Source of the DNA: Stygiobacter electus
Lineage (GTDB): Bacteria; Bacteroidota; Ignavibacteria; Ignavibacteriales; Melioribacteraceae
Assembly: GCA_029210465.1 (NCBI GenBank)
Contig: JARGDL010000014.1
Location: 1 to 64,000, forward strand
DNA length: 64,000 nt
Direction of reading: 5' to 3'
Position numbers and translations under genes: made by a program. Below the pieces are notes generated by a model that had not been told where the DNA came from, ran no database searches, and saw only the letters and a program-made list of their open reading frames with translations. This document shows, in pieces, positions 35,547 through 45,519 of this stretch. How positions within the stretch are numbered: position 1 is the stretch's first letter; every line of letters starts with the position of its first letter.

Positions 35547-35783
35547 ATGGACGTTGAAGCAAAAGTAAAAGAAATCATTATTGATAAGCTTGGTGTAGAA
35601 GAATCTCAAATAAAACCTGAAGCTTCATTCACTAATGATCTTGGTGCAGATTCTCTTGATATTGTTGAACTTGTAATGGGTTTTGAATCTGCTTTCAATA
35701 TCTCTATTCCTGATGAAGATGCTGAAAAAATTAGCACTGTCGGTGATGCAATTAAATACCTAAAAGAAAAATTAGGACAATAA
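35547..35783 (+). CDS. acpP: Acyl carrier protein
   Basis: A 78-residue acidic protein that carries growing acyl chains. The phosphopantetheine attachment site is Ser36 in [13 protein letters not shown] strong AGAGGAG ribosome site lies 6 nt before the ATG, as expected for a very abundant protein. A stable hairpin follows 17 nt after the stop (separate entry), so acpP may be produced in excess over fabF. Confidence 0.97.
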   Translation: MDVEAKVKEIIIDKLGVEESQIKPEASFTNDLGADSLDIVELVMGFESAFNISIPDEDAEKISTVGDAIKYLKEKLGQ

Positions 35784-35799
35784 TAAAAACTTATCTTAA

Positions 35800-35852
35800 T
35801 GTCAGTCTGAGTATTATTAAATATTACTTAGACTGACAAGTTTTAATTTTTT
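35800..35852 (+). terminator. Strong hairpin between acpP and fabF, probable leaky terminator
   Basis: A 14-bp stem (35800-35813 with 35825-35838, one G-T pair, outer half TGTCAGTCT/AGACTGACA) with an 11-nt loop, followed by TTTTAATTTTTT. It could terminate part of the acpP transcripts or protect their 3' end. It lies within an otherwise continuous operon. Confidence 0.7.
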
Positions 35853-35885
35853 AAAGATAAATTTAAAAAAGAAAATGAGAATCAA

Positions 35886-37130
35886 ATGAATAAAAGAAGA
35901 GTAGTCATTACTGGAATTGGAGTAATAACACCAATAGGAAATAATGTACAAGAATTTTGGGAAGGTTTAATTTCAGGAAGAAATGGAGCTGGACCAATTA
36001 CAAAATTCGACACTACTAACTTTGTAACAAAATTTGCTTGTGAGGTAAAAAACTTTGATGCTTCAATTTATATTGATAAAAAAGAAATGAAGCGCATGGA
36101 TATTTACACTCACTATGCTTTAGCAGCCGCTGCTATGGCTCTTGAAGATTCTCAATTGGATTTATCTAAAATTAATCTTGAATTAGCTGGTGTTGTTTTT
36201 GGAAGTGGAATTGGTGGAATTCAAACTTTCGAAGATCAACATACTCAGTTTATGCAAGGTGGACCGAAAAGAATTAGTCCATTTTTTGTCCCAATGATGA
36301 TCCCAGATATTGCCGCTGGTCAAATTTCAATAAAGTATGGATTGAAAGGTCCAAACTATTCTACTGTGTCAGCATGTGCTACTTCTTCTCACGCAATTGC
36401 AGATGCATTTATTCTTATTCAAAGAGGTTCGGCTGATATTATGTTTTCAGGTGGCTCTGAATATCCAATTACTCCAATGTCAGTTGGTGGGTTTAATTCT
36501 GCTCGTGCTTTATCAACATGGAATGATAGAATGATGGAAGCATCTCGTCCATTTGATAAAGATAGAAATGGTTTTGTAATGGGTGAAGGTGGTGGTTTAG
36601 TTGTACTTGAAGAATTGGAACATGCACTTAATCGTGGTGCAAAAATTTATGCAGAAATTGTCGGTGTTGGATTAACCGGCGATGCTTATCATATCACAGC
36701 TCCACCTCCAGGCGGTGAAGGTGCTGTTCGTTCAATGAAAGAAGCATTAAGAGATGCTGGTGTTGATCCAACTGTTGTTGATTATATTAATGCTCATGGT
36801 ACTTCAACTGAATTAAATGATTTAAATGAAACTATTGCAATTAAATCTGTTTTTGGTGATCATGCTTATAAGTTGGCTGTAAGTTCTACAAAATCAATGA
36901 CAGGACATTTGCTTGGTGCCGCTGGTGCAGTTGAAGCTGTTGCTACTGCTTTAGCAATTAAAAATTCTATTGTACCACCAACTATTAATTTAGATGAACC
37001 AGGTGAAGGTTTAGATCTAAACTATACTCCAAAAGTAGCAGTTAAAAAAGAAATTAATTATGCTATCAGTAATACTTTTGGATTTGGTGGTCATAATGCT
37101 TCTATTTTATTTAAGAAATTTGAAGAATAG
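35886..37130 (+). CDS. fabF: 3-oxoacyl-ACP synthase II
   Basis: The chain-elongating beta-ketoacyl-ACP synthase. It is 414 residues with the Cys-His-His triad: the cysteine in TVSACATSSHA near residue 165, histidines in NAHGTSTELND near 305 and MTGHLLGAAGA near 341. The C-terminal NTFGFGGHNA is typical. It begins 33 nt after the T-rich end of the acpP hairpin, and rnc starts 2 nt after its stop. Confidence 0.96.
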   Translation: MNKRRVVITGIGVITPIGNNVQEFWEGLISGRNGAGPITKFDTTNFVTKFACEVKNFDASIYIDKKEMKRMDIYTHYALAAAAMALEDSQLDLSKINLELAGVVFGSGIGGIQTFEDQHTQFMQGGPKRISPFFVPMMIPDIAAGQISIKYGLKGPNYSTVSACATSSHAIADAFILIQRGSADIMFSGGSEYPITPMSVGGFNSARALSTWNDRMMEASRPFDKDRNGFVMGEGGGLVVLEELEHALNRGAKIYAEIVGVGLTGDAYHITAPPPGGEGAVRSMKEALRDAGVDPTVVDYINAHGTSTELNDLNETIAIKSVFGDHAYKLAVSSTKSMTGHLLGAAGAVEAVATALAIKNSIVPPTINLDEPGEGLDLNYTPKVAVKKEINYAISNTFGFGGHNASILFKKFEE

Positions 37131-37132
37131 TT

Positions 37133-37897
37133 TTGTTTGGCTACATTAAAAGAAAAATTCGATTTTTATTTTTAAAGAAAAAATTCAATGAAGGACTAGA
37201 TAAAAACTTTCTGAAGAATTTTATTGGATTGCAAAAACTAATTGGATTTAAAATTTCAAATCCAAATTTATATTTAAAAGCATTGACTCATCGTTCATAT
37301 CTTGAAGTAAATCCAACCTTAACAAAGTCCAATGAAAGATTAGAATTTTTTGGTGATTCTGTTTTAAACATGGTAGTTGCTAAATTTTTATTAAAAAAAT
37401 TCCCTAAAAAAAATGAAGGCTTTTTAACAAAAGTTAGAGCCGCAATTGTTAATAGATATCATCTATCAAAATCAGCTGAAGAACTCGGTTTGGACAAATT
37501 AATTTTATTCAATGATAAATATTTACGCGGTTCAAAAGATGGTTTTCAAACTATTATGGCAGATGCACTTGAAGCCTTAATAGCAGCTATTTATTTGGAT
37601 AAAGGAATTAAAAAAGCGGAAAAGTTTATCCATAAAAAAATTATAAAATCATTTGAATTTGAAAAAGAATTTTTAATTGATAAAAATTATAAAGGTCAAT
37701 TGCTTGAATATACACATGCAAAAAAATTACCAATTCCTTATTATAAAGTTGTGAACGAAGAAGGACCAAGTCATTCTAAAAAATTTAATATTCAAGTTTT
37801 TATTGGTGATGAAATTTATGGAGAAGGTAGTGGAAAAAATAAAAAAATAGCAGAACAAGAAGCATCTCGAATGGCTCTCCAAAAATTTAAGAAGTGA
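37133..37897 (+). CDS. rnc: Ribonuclease III
   Basis: Cuts double-stranded RNA in rRNA maturation. It is 254 residues, with the signature NERLEFFGDSVLNMVV near residue 63 in the catalytic domain, the second acidic cluster MADALEALIAAIYLD near 143, and a C-terminal dsRNA-binding domain (about 183-252, ending EQEASRMALQKF). The start codon is TTG, 2 nt after the fabF stop; no better ATG exists before the conserved region. The extra ~25 basic N-terminal residues are slightly unusual. Confidence 0.95.
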   Translation: MFGYIKRKIRFLFLKKKFNEGLDKNFLKNFIGLQKLIGFKISNPNLYLKALTHRSYLEVNPTLTKSNERLEFFGDSVLNMVVAKFLLKKFPKKNEGFLTKVRAAIVNRYHLSKSAEELGLDKLILFNDKYLRGSKDGFQTIMADALEALIAAIYLDKGIKKAEKFIHKKIIKSFEFEKEFLIDKNYKGQLLEYTHAKKLPIPYYKVVNEEGPSHSKKFNIQVFIGDEIYGEGSGKNKKIAEQEASRMALQKFKK

Positions 37898-37975
37898 ATC
37901 TTTTCTCATCATTTCATTGCTTTTATCTATATTTCGTATACTTAAAATTAATTATAAACAAATGGATTTTATTTT

Positions 37976-40861
37976 ATGGAAAAAATTAATTATGATTCTT
38001 TCGTAAACCGTCATGTCGGAGTAAGCGAAAATGATGTAAAAAAAATGTGTAAAGAAATTGGGGTTAATTCCCTTGATGAATTAATTGACAAAACAGTTCC
38101 TGAACAAATTAGATTAAAAGAGAAACTCAAAATTGATTCACCTTTAACAGAAGCTGAATTATTATCAAATCTCGAAAGCATTGCATCTCAAAACAAAGTT
38201 TTCAAATCGTACATTGGACTAGGATATTACCCAACAATTATACCAGGAGTAATTAAAAGAAACATTTTAGAAAATCCGGGTTGGTACACTCAATACACAC
38301 CTTACCAAGCTGAAATATCACAGGGAAGATTGGAAGCGTTATTAAATTTTCAAACAATGATAATTGATTTTACCGGATTACCAATTGCAAATGCATCTTT
38401 ACTTGATGAAGGAACAGCTGCTGCCGAAGCAATGTTGATGTTATACTCAACAAGAAAATCAAATAAAAAGAATTCAAATGTATTATTAGTTTCAAATAAA
38501 CTTTTTCTTCAAACGATTGATGTTCTTAAAACAAGAAGCGAACCTTTTGGTATTCAACTAAGAATTACTGATGTTAATGAAAATAATTTAACTGATGATG
38601 TTTTTGCCTTGATTGTCCAATATCCAGATTGTAATGGTGAGATTGAAAATTATACCAAATTATTTGAGTTAGCTTCTCAAAAAGGAATTACAAAGATTGT
38701 TGCTGCTGATTTAATGTCTTTAGCATTACTAAAGGCTCCGGCTGAATTTGGTGCTGATGTTGTTGTTGGTTCGACACAAAGATTCGGTGTCCCAATGGGA
38801 TATGGTGGACCTCATGCTGCTTATTTTGCAACTAAAGAAGATTACAAAAGGCATATTCCCGGAAGAATTATTGGTATTTCAATTGATGCTAATGGTAATA
38901 GAGCTTTAAGAATGGCTCTTCAAACAAGAGAGCAACATATTAAACGTGAACATGCAACAAGTAATATCTGCACTGCACAAGTTTTGCTTGCTATAATGGC
39001 AAGTATGTACGCTGTATATCATGGAAAAAATGGAATAAAAAACATTGCGGAAAGAATTAATAACTTAACTAAACTTTTAGAAAATGGATTTAAATCATTA
39101 AATATTAATCAACTCAACAAACATTACTTTGATACATTACAAATTGATGTAAATTCAACTGATTTGTTAAATAGAATAAAAAAAGAAGCTGAAAAGAATG
39201 AAATCAATTTTAGATATTTTGATGAAACTAAAATTGGTATCTCGATTTCTGAAGCAACAACTTTAACAGACATAAAAGACATACTAGATATTTTTTCGAA
39301 AGTTTTTGAAAAGAAATTTGAATTTAATAATGTTGTAAAAAATACAAATCAAAAAGAAAGTATCCCTGTCTCACTAAAAAGAACAACTGAATTTTTAACT
39401 CATCCGGTTTTTAATACATATCATTCAGAAACAGCAATGCTGCGTTACATTAAAAGCTTGGAGAAAAAAGATTTATCTTTAACAAGTTCTATGATACCAC
39501 TCGGTTCATGTACAATGAAGTTAAATGCTTCAAGTGAAATGTTCGGTATTAGTTGGAAAGCTTTTAGTGAATTACATCCATTTGTTCCATCTGAACAAGC
39601 AAAAGGTTATGAAATTTTAATTAATGAATTAGAAAAAGATTTGTGTGCAATAACAGGATTTGAAGCTGTTTCATTTCAACCAAATTCAGGAGCCCAAGGT
39701 GAATATAGCGGCTTGATGGTGATAAGAGCATTTCATAAAAATAATGGGCAAGGTCATAGAAATGTAGTATTGATTCCATCTTCTGCACATGGTACAAATC
39801 CAGCAAGTGCTGTTATGGCTGGTAATAAAGTTGTTGTCGTCAAATGCGATGAAAATGGAAATATTGATGTTAATGATTTGAAAATTAAAGCTGAACAATA
39901 TAAAGATAATCTTTCAGCGTTGATGGTAACATATCCTTCAACACATGGAGTTTTTGAAGAAAGCATAAAAGAAATTTGTGATATTGTTCATCAATTTGGT
40001 GGACAAGTTTATATGGATGGCGCAAATATGAATGCACAAGTTGGATTGACAAGTCCAGCTGAAATTGGTGCAGATGTTTGTCATCTTAATTTGCATAAAA
40101 CTTTTGCAATACCACATGGAGGCGGTGGACCTGGCGTTGGACCAATAGCAGTAGCGAAACATTTAAAACCATTTTTACCAAATCATGTATTTTTAAATGT
40201 TGGCGGTGAAAAGGGAATAACAGCAGTTTCATCAGCACCTTTTGGAAGTGCAAGTATTTTACTTATTTCTTATGCTTATATTAAAATGCTTGGTGAAGAA
40301 GGACTAACATATGCAACTAAATGTGCAATTCTTAATACCAACTATTTGAAATCAAAATTGGAAAAATATTATCCAGTACTTTACACTGGTAAAAATGGTT
40401 TTTGTGCACATGAAATGATTTTAGATTGTCGTCATTTTAAATATTCTGCTAATGTCGAAGTTGAAGATATTGCAAAACGATTGATGGATTATGGATTTCA
40501 TGCACCAACTGTTTCTTTTCCAGTTCCAGGTACTTTAATGATTGAGCCTACTGAAAGCGAACCTTTAAGTGAATTGGATCGATTTGTTGAAGCAATGATT
40601 TCAATTAGAAAAGAAATAGAGGAAATTGAAAATGGAAATACAAGTAAAGAAGATAATGTATTAAAAAATTCACCACATACAGAATTAAAAATTGCTTCAG
40701 ATGATTGGAAACATTCTTATACAAGAATTAAAGCGGCATTTCCTGTTAATTGTGTTAAAGAAAATAAATTTTGGCCGAGCGTTGCTAGAGTTAATAATGC
40801 TTATGGTGATAGAAATTTGGTTTGTAGTTGTTTACCAATTTCTGAATATGAGGAAAAATAA
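37976..40861 (+). CDS. gcvP: Glycine dehydrogenase (decarboxylating), P-protein
   Basis: The P-protein of the glycine cleavage system, releasing CO2 from glycine onto the lipoyl H-protein. At 961 residues it is the fused one-chain form rather than the split GcvPA/GcvPB. Conserved parts include FVNRHVGVS at the N-terminus, [17 protein letters not shown] [14 protein letters not shown] near 508, and the PLP-lysine site [16 protein letters not shown] near 702. The genes for H-, T- and L-proteins are not in the window. It starts 78 nt after rnc; the CoA-binding gene starts at its last base. Confidence 0.96.
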   Translation: MEKINYDSFVNRHVGVSENDVKKMCKEIGVNSLDELIDKTVPEQIRLKEKLKIDSPLTEAELLSNLESIASQNKVFKSYIGLGYYPTIIPGVIKRNILENPGWYTQYTPYQAEISQGRLEALLNFQTMIIDFTGLPIANASLLDEGTAAAEAMLMLYSTRKSNKKNSNVLLVSNKLFLQTIDVLKTRSEPFGIQLRITDVNENNLTDDVFALIVQYPDCNGEIENYTKLFELASQKGITKIVAADLMSLALLKAPAEFGADVVVGSTQRFGVPMGYGGPHAAYFATKEDYKRHIPGRIIGISIDANGNRALRMALQTREQHIKREHATSNICTAQVLLAIMASMYAVYHGKNGIKNIAERINNLTKLLENGFKSLNINQLNKHYFDTLQIDVNSTDLLNRIKKEAEKNEINFRYFDETKIGISISEATTLTDIKDILDIFSKVFEKKFEFNNVVKNTNQKESIPVSLKRTTEFLTHPVFNTYHSETAMLRYIKSLEKKDLSLTSSMIPLGSCTMKLNASSEMFGISWKAFSELHPFVPSEQAKGYEILINELEKDLCAITGFEAVSFQPNSGAQGEYSGLMVIRAFHKNNGQGHRNVVLIPSSAHGTNPASAVMAGNKVVVVKCDENGNIDVNDLKIKAEQYKDNLSALMVTYPSTHGVFEESIKEICDIVHQFGGQVYMDGANMNAQVGLTSPAEIGADVCHLNLHKTFAIPHGGGGPGVGPIAVAKHLKPFLPNHVFLNVGGEKGITAVSSAPFGSASILLISYAYIKMLGEEGLTYATKCAILNTNYLKSKLEKYYPVLYTGKNGFCAHEMILDCRHFKYSANVEVEDIAKRLMDYGFHAPTVSFPVPGTLMIEPTESEPLSELDRFVEAMISIRKEIEEIENGNTSKEDNVLKNSPHTELKIASDDWKHSYTRIKAAFPVNCVKENKFWPSVARVNNAYGDRNLVCSCLPISEYEEK

Positions 40862-41271
40862 TGGATGAGTTAAAAAGTATTTGCGAGTTACTCATGTCAT
40901 CAAAAAATATTGCTGTAATTGGATTGTCAGATAATCCAATGAGAACAAGTTTTGATATTGCACATTTACTTTTAAGAAATGGATTTAATGTTGTTGGTGT
41001 AAATCCTTTAATTTCAAAATCTGGTGAGATTGTGGTTTATCCCAATCTCACTAGTGTTCCATTCAAAATAGATATTGTAAATGTTTTTAGACGTTCAGAA
41101 TTTATCCCAGATATTGTTAATGATGTAATACAAGTAAATCCAAAAGCTCTTTGGCTTCAGCAAGGAATTAGAAACGACAATGCAGTTAAACCAGTTCAAG
41201 AAAAAGGTATAACAGTCTTACAAGATATTTGCATTGCAGTTTATTACAATTTATGCAAAGCTTACAATTAA
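40861..41271 (+). CDS. CoA-binding domain protein (YccU-like)
   Basis: A 136-residue Rossmann-fold protein of the CoA_binding_2 family. The nucleotide-binding strand-loop is IAVIGLSDNPMRTSFDIA near residue 17, then VVGVNPLIS near 41 and the family motif WLQQGI near 98. Free-standing members bind CoA-like ligands but their role is unclear. It starts in the last base of the gcvP stop codon. Confidence 0.85.
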   Translation: MDELKSICELLMSSKNIAVIGLSDNPMRTSFDIAHLLLRNGFNVVGVNPLISKSGEIVVYPNLTSVPFKIDIVNVFRRSEFIPDIVNDVIQVNPKALWLQQGIRNDNAVKPVQEKGITVLQDICIAVYYNLCKAYN

Positions 41272-42584
41272 AAATAATTTCACTTATCATTTTTTTCTCT
41301 ATAACTTTATTCGCATCTACAGTAAAAGTTGATTCACTAAAATTAAATCAAAAAATTAAAGTTGATTCAATAATAGTTAAGGGAAATGACCGCACAGAAA
41401 ATTTCATAATTCTTAGAGAATTAACATTTGCAGTTGGTGATACAATTGATAATAAAATTATTCATTTTAATAAAGAAAGAATTTTCAGTTTAGGTTTATT
41501 TAATCGTGTTGAAATTGGTGTAGATACTTTAAACGTTTCTAAAATTATTATCAATGTTGAAGAAACTTGGTACATTTATCCTATTCCTTTTTGGTATGTT
41601 GAAAAGAATTCAATTAAGAATTTAACAATCGGTTTTGATTTAGTTTGGAATAATTTTCGGGGACGTAATGAGGTTTTCCACTCAGTGGTTGGATTTGGCT
41701 ACGATCCTTTTTTTATGTTCCAATATATTAATCCTGCTTTGTATTATAATCAAAAAATTGGTTTATCTCTTGGATTGGGATTTTATCATTTGAAAAATAA
41801 AAATGAGACTGCAACTAAAATATTAAATCAAAACTTTAGTTATAAAATAATAAAATTAAATGGTGGAATGTTCAAAAGAATTAATCAATTTAATTTGGTT
41901 GGACTTTCAATTGGTCTTGACAACATTCAAAATGAATTAAATGAAGCCAAGATTTTTATGGCTTCAAATAAATCAACAGATAGAGTTCCATATTTATCTT
42001 TTTATTTTGTAAATGATACAAGGGATCTGAAACAATACCCAGAGGATGGAAATTATTTTTATTTGAGTTTCACTCACAAAGGTTTTAATCTTTTTGATGT
42101 ATCATATAATATTACTAAAACAGATTTTAGATTTTATCAAAAAATGTTTTCTTATTTAACATTAAAAGAAAGATTTGTTACAAGAAATACATTTGGGGAA
42201 AAAGTACCGTACTACGATTATTCATATTTGGGATACGAAGAAAAAATTAGAGGTTACAACAATATTTATTTTGAAAATAGGGATTACTTTCTTACTTCAT
42301 ACGAACTTGATGTTCCAATTCTTAAAGAATGGAATTTGAGTTTTGATTTACCATTAATTCCAAAAAGTTTAACTTCAGCTCGAATTGGAATTTATACATC
42401 ATTATTTTTTGATTCAGGAATAACATACAAAAATTTTAGTGAACTGAAATTATCTAAGTTTAATTCTGGCTATGGAATTGGTTTGGTTTTTCTAATATTA
42501 CCATTTGAAATAATTCGGTTTGAGTATTCATTAAATAAATATGGAAAAGGAGAATTTGTAATTGCAAACAAATATTCTTTCTGA
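41253..42584 (+). CDS. Omp85/BamA-like outer-membrane protein with one POTRA domain
   Basis: A 443-residue protein from the ATG at 41253, which opens a signal peptide (LKIISLIIFFSITLFAS). One POTRA-like domain spans about residues 28-110 (VDSIIVKGNDRTENFIILREL). The remainder is a beta-barrel with a late GNYFYLSFTHKGF region and a C-terminal aromatic residue (NKYSF), as expected for insertion by the Bam complex. It is too short for BamA and closer to single-POTRA accessory Omp85 proteins. It overlaps the preceding gene by 19 nt and rsmE by 23 nt. Confidence 0.8.
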   Translation: MQSLQLKIISLIIFFSITLFASTVKVDSLKLNQKIKVDSIIVKGNDRTENFIILRELTFAVGDTIDNKIIHFNKERIFSLGLFNRVEIGVDTLNVSKIIINVEETWYIYPIPFWYVEKNSIKNLTIGFDLVWNNFRGRNEVFHSVVGFGYDPFFMFQYINPALYYNQKIGLSLGLGFYHLKNKNETATKILNQNFSYKIIKLNGGMFKRINQFNLVGLSIGLDNIQNELNEAKIFMASNKSTDRVPYLSFYFVNDTRDLKQYPEDGNYFYLSFTHKGFNLFDVSYNITKTDFRFYQKMFSYLTLKERFVTRNTFGEKVPYYDYSYLGYEEKIRGYNNIYFENRDYFLTSYELDVPILKEWNLSFDLPLIPKSLTSARIGIYTSLFFDSGITYKNFSELKLSKFNSGYGIGLVFLILPFEIIRFEYSLNKYGKGEFVIANKYSF

Positions 42585-43350
42585 TATAGAATTATATTAT
42601 TCTCAAAATTATTTTGATGAAAAAGTTGTTATTAAAGATGAAGAAGCTCATCATGCAATAAATGTAATGAGACATAAAGTTGATGATATTATTTTTATTA
42701 CCAATGGAAAAGGTAATATTGGAAAATCAAAAATTGTTAGCATTTCAAAAAATGAATTAACAGCGGTAGTAATAGAAAAGTATTCTTTCTCTAATGATCT
42801 TTCAAATTTTACACTTTGTATTCCACACATTAAAAAACAAGATCGACTTGAATTTGCATTGGAAAAATCAGTTGAACTTGGCTTTACGAATTTCATTATT
42901 TATGATTCAGATAGATCGGTAGCAAAAGGAGATAAAACAAATCGCTGGGGAAAAATTTTATTATCTGCAATGAAACAATCTTTGAGAAGTTGGTTACCAA
43001 AAGTTGAATACAAAAAAAGTGTATCAGAAATAATTTTATTAGAAGGTAGAAAAATTTTATTTGAACAAAAATCGAGTGTAAAATTTCTAGATTTATTAAA
43101 TAATGAATTCTCTATTCACAAAATGTCTGCCGAAGCCCAATTAACAATTAACAATTCTCAATTAGCAATTAGCAATTCTCAATTTGCAATTAATAATTAT
43201 CTAATCTTTGGTCCTGAAGGTGGATTTAGTGAAAAGGAAATGAAAATATTTGATAAAGTTGAAAAAGTAAGATTAACAAATAATCGTTTAAGAAGTGAAA
43301 CGGCTATTGTTTCTGCCGCTTCATTAATTTCAATTACATTAACTCAATAG
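42562..43350 (+). CDS. rsmE: 16S rRNA m3U1498 methyltransferase, with a repeat-derived insertion
   Basis: RsmE methylates U1498 in 16S rRNA. The 262-residue SPOUT enzyme has the N-terminal PUA-like part (EEAHHAINVMRHKVDD near residue 26), CIPHIKKQDRLEFALEKSVELG near 88, and the C-terminal SAM knot LIFGPEGGFSEKE near 214 and LRSETAIVSA near 243. Residues 193-213 are encoded by a 21-bp intergenic-type repeat and give the seven-residue periodic INNSQLA/ISNSQFA. The start is TTG, supported by AAGGAG 8-9 nt upstream. The 3' end overlaps convergent punA by 17 nt. Confidence 0.93.
   Translation: MQTNILSDIELYYSQNYFDEKVVIKDEEAHHAINVMRHKVDDIIFITNGKGNIGKSKIVSISKNELTAVVIEKYSFSNDLSNFTLCIPHIKKQDRLEFALEKSVELGFTNFIIYDSDRSVAKGDKTNRWGKILLSAMKQSLRSWLPKVEYKKSVSEIILLEGRKILFEQKSSVKFLDLLNNEFSIHKMSAEAQLTINNSQLAISNSQFAINNYLIFGPEGGFSEKEMKIFDKVEKVRLTNNRLRSETAIVSAASLISITLTQ
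43138..43200 (+). repeat. In-frame intergenic-type repeat inside rsmE
   Basis: Two 21-bp units (43147-43167 and 43168-43188, 19/21 identical) with partial units on each side. Positions 43166-43184 are identical over 19 nt to the reverse complement of 63954-63972, an intergenic copy after yebC. The unit length is a multiple of three and contains no stop in this frame, so the enzyme keeps its frame. Confidence 0.85.
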
Positions 43351-44155
43351 ATTTTTTAACAAGCTTTTCAAAATCTTTTTTAACAATTTCTGCAGTTTCC
43401 ATTACTTCTTGATGAGAAAGTTTATTTGGTGAAAGTCCTGCAGCAAAATTGGTAATACAAGAAATTGAAGCAACATCTAACCCAAGTGAAGAAGCATAGA
43501 AAGCTTCATGAACAGTTGACATTCCCACTGCATCTCCACCAAATTTTGATATCATTTGAATTTCAGCTTTTGTTTCATAAGCTGGTCCCTTGTTATACCA
43601 ATAAACTCCTTCTTGTAAATGAATTTTTTCTTCAAGAGCTGCTTTACGAATTATATCATTTAATTTTTTTGAAGGGAAGTCAAGAAATTTATTTTTTTGT
43701 TCTATTGATGTTATTCCAATTAATTCTGAAAGTTCCTTTTTAATGTTAATAGAATTAAAAGACGTTGCAAGCATCAAATCGCCGGGTTGAAAATTTGTAT
43801 TTACTACACCAGCCGCATTAGTTAATAAAATAGATTTACAATTTAACTTTGAAGCTAAAAAAACTGGAAGAACACATTGAGAAATTCTATAACCTTCGTA
43901 AAAATGAATTCTACCTTGAACTATCAATAATTTTTTATTTGCATATTTTGAAAAATGTAAAAAACCTTGATGACCTTGCACCGTTGATTTTGGATAATTA
44001 GGTAATGAAGAAGTAGAAATTGATTTAACAGTTTCCACTCTTTCTGCAAATTCACCAAGTCCACTTCCTAAAACCAAACAAATTTCTGGTTCAAAAGGAA
44101 TTTGTTTTGCTAACTCTTCATAAGTTGAACGATATTGCGAATTCATATTTATCAT
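43334..44155 (-). CDS. punA: Purine-nucleoside phosphorylase
   Basis: Splits purine nucleosides with phosphate. It is 273 residues, of the trimeric PNP/MTAP class. LVLGSGLGEFAERV near residue 24, GHQGFLHF near 61, LTNAAGVVNTNFQPGDLM near 110, and GPAYETKAEIQMIS near 188 are family signatures; the substrate-site GMSTVHEA lies near 212. It is the last gene of the nucleoside-salvage operon, overlapping nupC by 4 nt. Confidence 0.95.
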   Translation of the reverse strand: MINMNSQYRSTYEELAKQIPFEPEICLVLGSGLGEFAERVETVKSISTSSLPNYPKSTVQGHQGFLHFSKYANKKLLIVQGRIHFYEGYRISQCVLPVFLASKLNCKSILLTNAAGVVNTNFQPGDLMLATSFNSINIKKELSELIGITSIEQKNKFLDFPSKKLNDIIRKAALEEKIHLQEGVYWYNKGPAYETKAEIQMISKFGGDAVGMSTVHEAFYASSLGLDVASISCITNFAAGLSPNKLSHQEVMETAEIVKKDFEKLVKKSIELM

Positions 44156-45504
44156 TGGACTAAAATACCTGCTAAAGTTGCTGTTAATAAAGTTGAAATT
44201 GTTCCACCTAAAAGTGCTTTTAAACCAAGTGCAGCAATATCTTTTTTACGTGAAGGAGCTAAAGGACTAATTCCACCAATTTGAATTGCAATTGAAGAAA
44301 AGTTTGCAAAGCCGCACAATGCATAAGTTGCCATCATAATTCCTTTTTCACTCATAACTCCTTGTTTAATTAGATTTGTTAAATCTGCATAGGCAACAAA
44401 TTCATTTAAAACTATTTTTGTCCCAATTAAGCTTCCAAAGTTATATGCATCGCTCCAAGGAACACCGATAGCAAAAGCTAAATAACGTAAAATAGAACCA
44501 AATATTAATTGAAGTGAAAGTGGCTGACCAAAATTCTGGATTAAATAATTGTTAATACCAAATAAATCACCAAGACCAGTGAAAATAGAATTCAATAAAG
44601 CAATTAATGCAATAAAAGCAATCAACATTCCTGCAACATTTAATGCAAGATGTAAACCATCACTTGCACCAGTAGCTGCAGCTTCAATTACATTCGAAGC
44701 ATTTTTTTCAACTTTTATTTTTAATGTACCTTTTGTTACAGGTTCTTCAGTTTCAGGATAGATTATTTTTGAAACGGCTAATGATGCTGGTGCCGCCATA
44801 ACACTTGCGGCTAATAATTGAACAGCAAATTTTAATTGAGCTTGTTCTAAAGAAATTTTATGCAAATCTGCAAAAGATTGACCGAGCATTTGAATATAAC
44901 TTGCCATAACGCCGCCTGCAATTGTAGCCATTCCTCCAACCATAATTGTTAAAATTTCTGAGTTAGTCATTTTTTCAATAAAAGGTTTAATTAGAAGTGG
45001 TGCTTCAGTTTGTCCAACAAAAATATTTGCAGTATTTGAAAGGGACTCTGCTCCACTTGTTCCTAAAAGTTTAGCCATTACCCATGCCATTCCTTTAACT
45101 ACTAATTGCAAAATTCCTAAGTAGTATAGAATTGATGTTAATGCTGAGACAAAAATAATTGTTGGTAAAACCTGAAAAGCAAAAAAGAATCCTAAACTAT
45201 TTGTCCCAGAATTTACAGCTAAATTTCCAAAAACAAATTCAGCACCTTTCATTGTAAAACCGAGAAGTGCAACAACACCAGAACCAATAGCATTAATTAT
45301 ATCTTTTGGCCAACCTAAAATAAAAAACCAACTTCTTAATGTTTCAGAATGAATAATAAAAATTGCAAAAATAATTTGCATACCAATGGCTGTTGCAACT
45401 AATCTCCAATTAACTCTTTTTTTATTATTGGAGAAAAGAAATGCGACACCGATTAATACAACAATTCCAATTAAACCTTTTAAAAGATTTTCAATAAAAA
45501 TCAT
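44152..45504 (-). CDS. nupC: Concentrative nucleoside transporter (NupC/CNT family)
   Basis: A 450-residue cation-coupled nucleoside importer of the inner membrane with about 10 hydrophobic segments. The CNT signature GQTEAPLLIKPF near residue 165 and the C-terminal GFANFSSIAIQIGG near 396 form the nucleoside/sodium site. The context (cdd, tdk, punA) supports nucleosides as cargo. It lies 15 nt downstream of tdk. Confidence 0.93.
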   Translation of the reverse strand: MIFIENLLKGLIGIVVLIGVAFLFSNNKKRVNWRLVATAIGMQIIFAIFIIHSETLRSWFFILGWPKDIINAIGSGVVALLGFTMKGAEFVFGNLAVNSGTNSLGFFFAFQVLPTIIFVSALTSILYYLGILQLVVKGMAWVMAKLLGTSGAESLSNTANIFVGQTEAPLLIKPFIEKMTNSEILTIMVGGMATIAGGVMASYIQMLGQSFADLHKISLEQAQLKFAVQLLAASVMAAPASLAVSKIIYPETEEPVTKGTLKIKVEKNASNVIEAAATGASDGLHLALNVAGMLIAFIALIALLNSIFTGLGDLFGINNYLIQNFGQPLSLQLIFGSILRYLAFAIGVPWSDAYNFGSLIGTKIVLNEFVAYADLTNLIKQGVMSEKGIMMATYALCGFANFSSIAIQIGGISPLAPSRKKDIAALGLKALLGGTISTLLTATLAGILVQ

Positions 45505-45519
45505 ATTTCACCTTTTGAA

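Noticed and set aside
39621..40162. Several overlapping minus-strand ORFs inside gcvP
   Set aside because: They lie fully within the strongly conserved P-protein coding region and show no family features.
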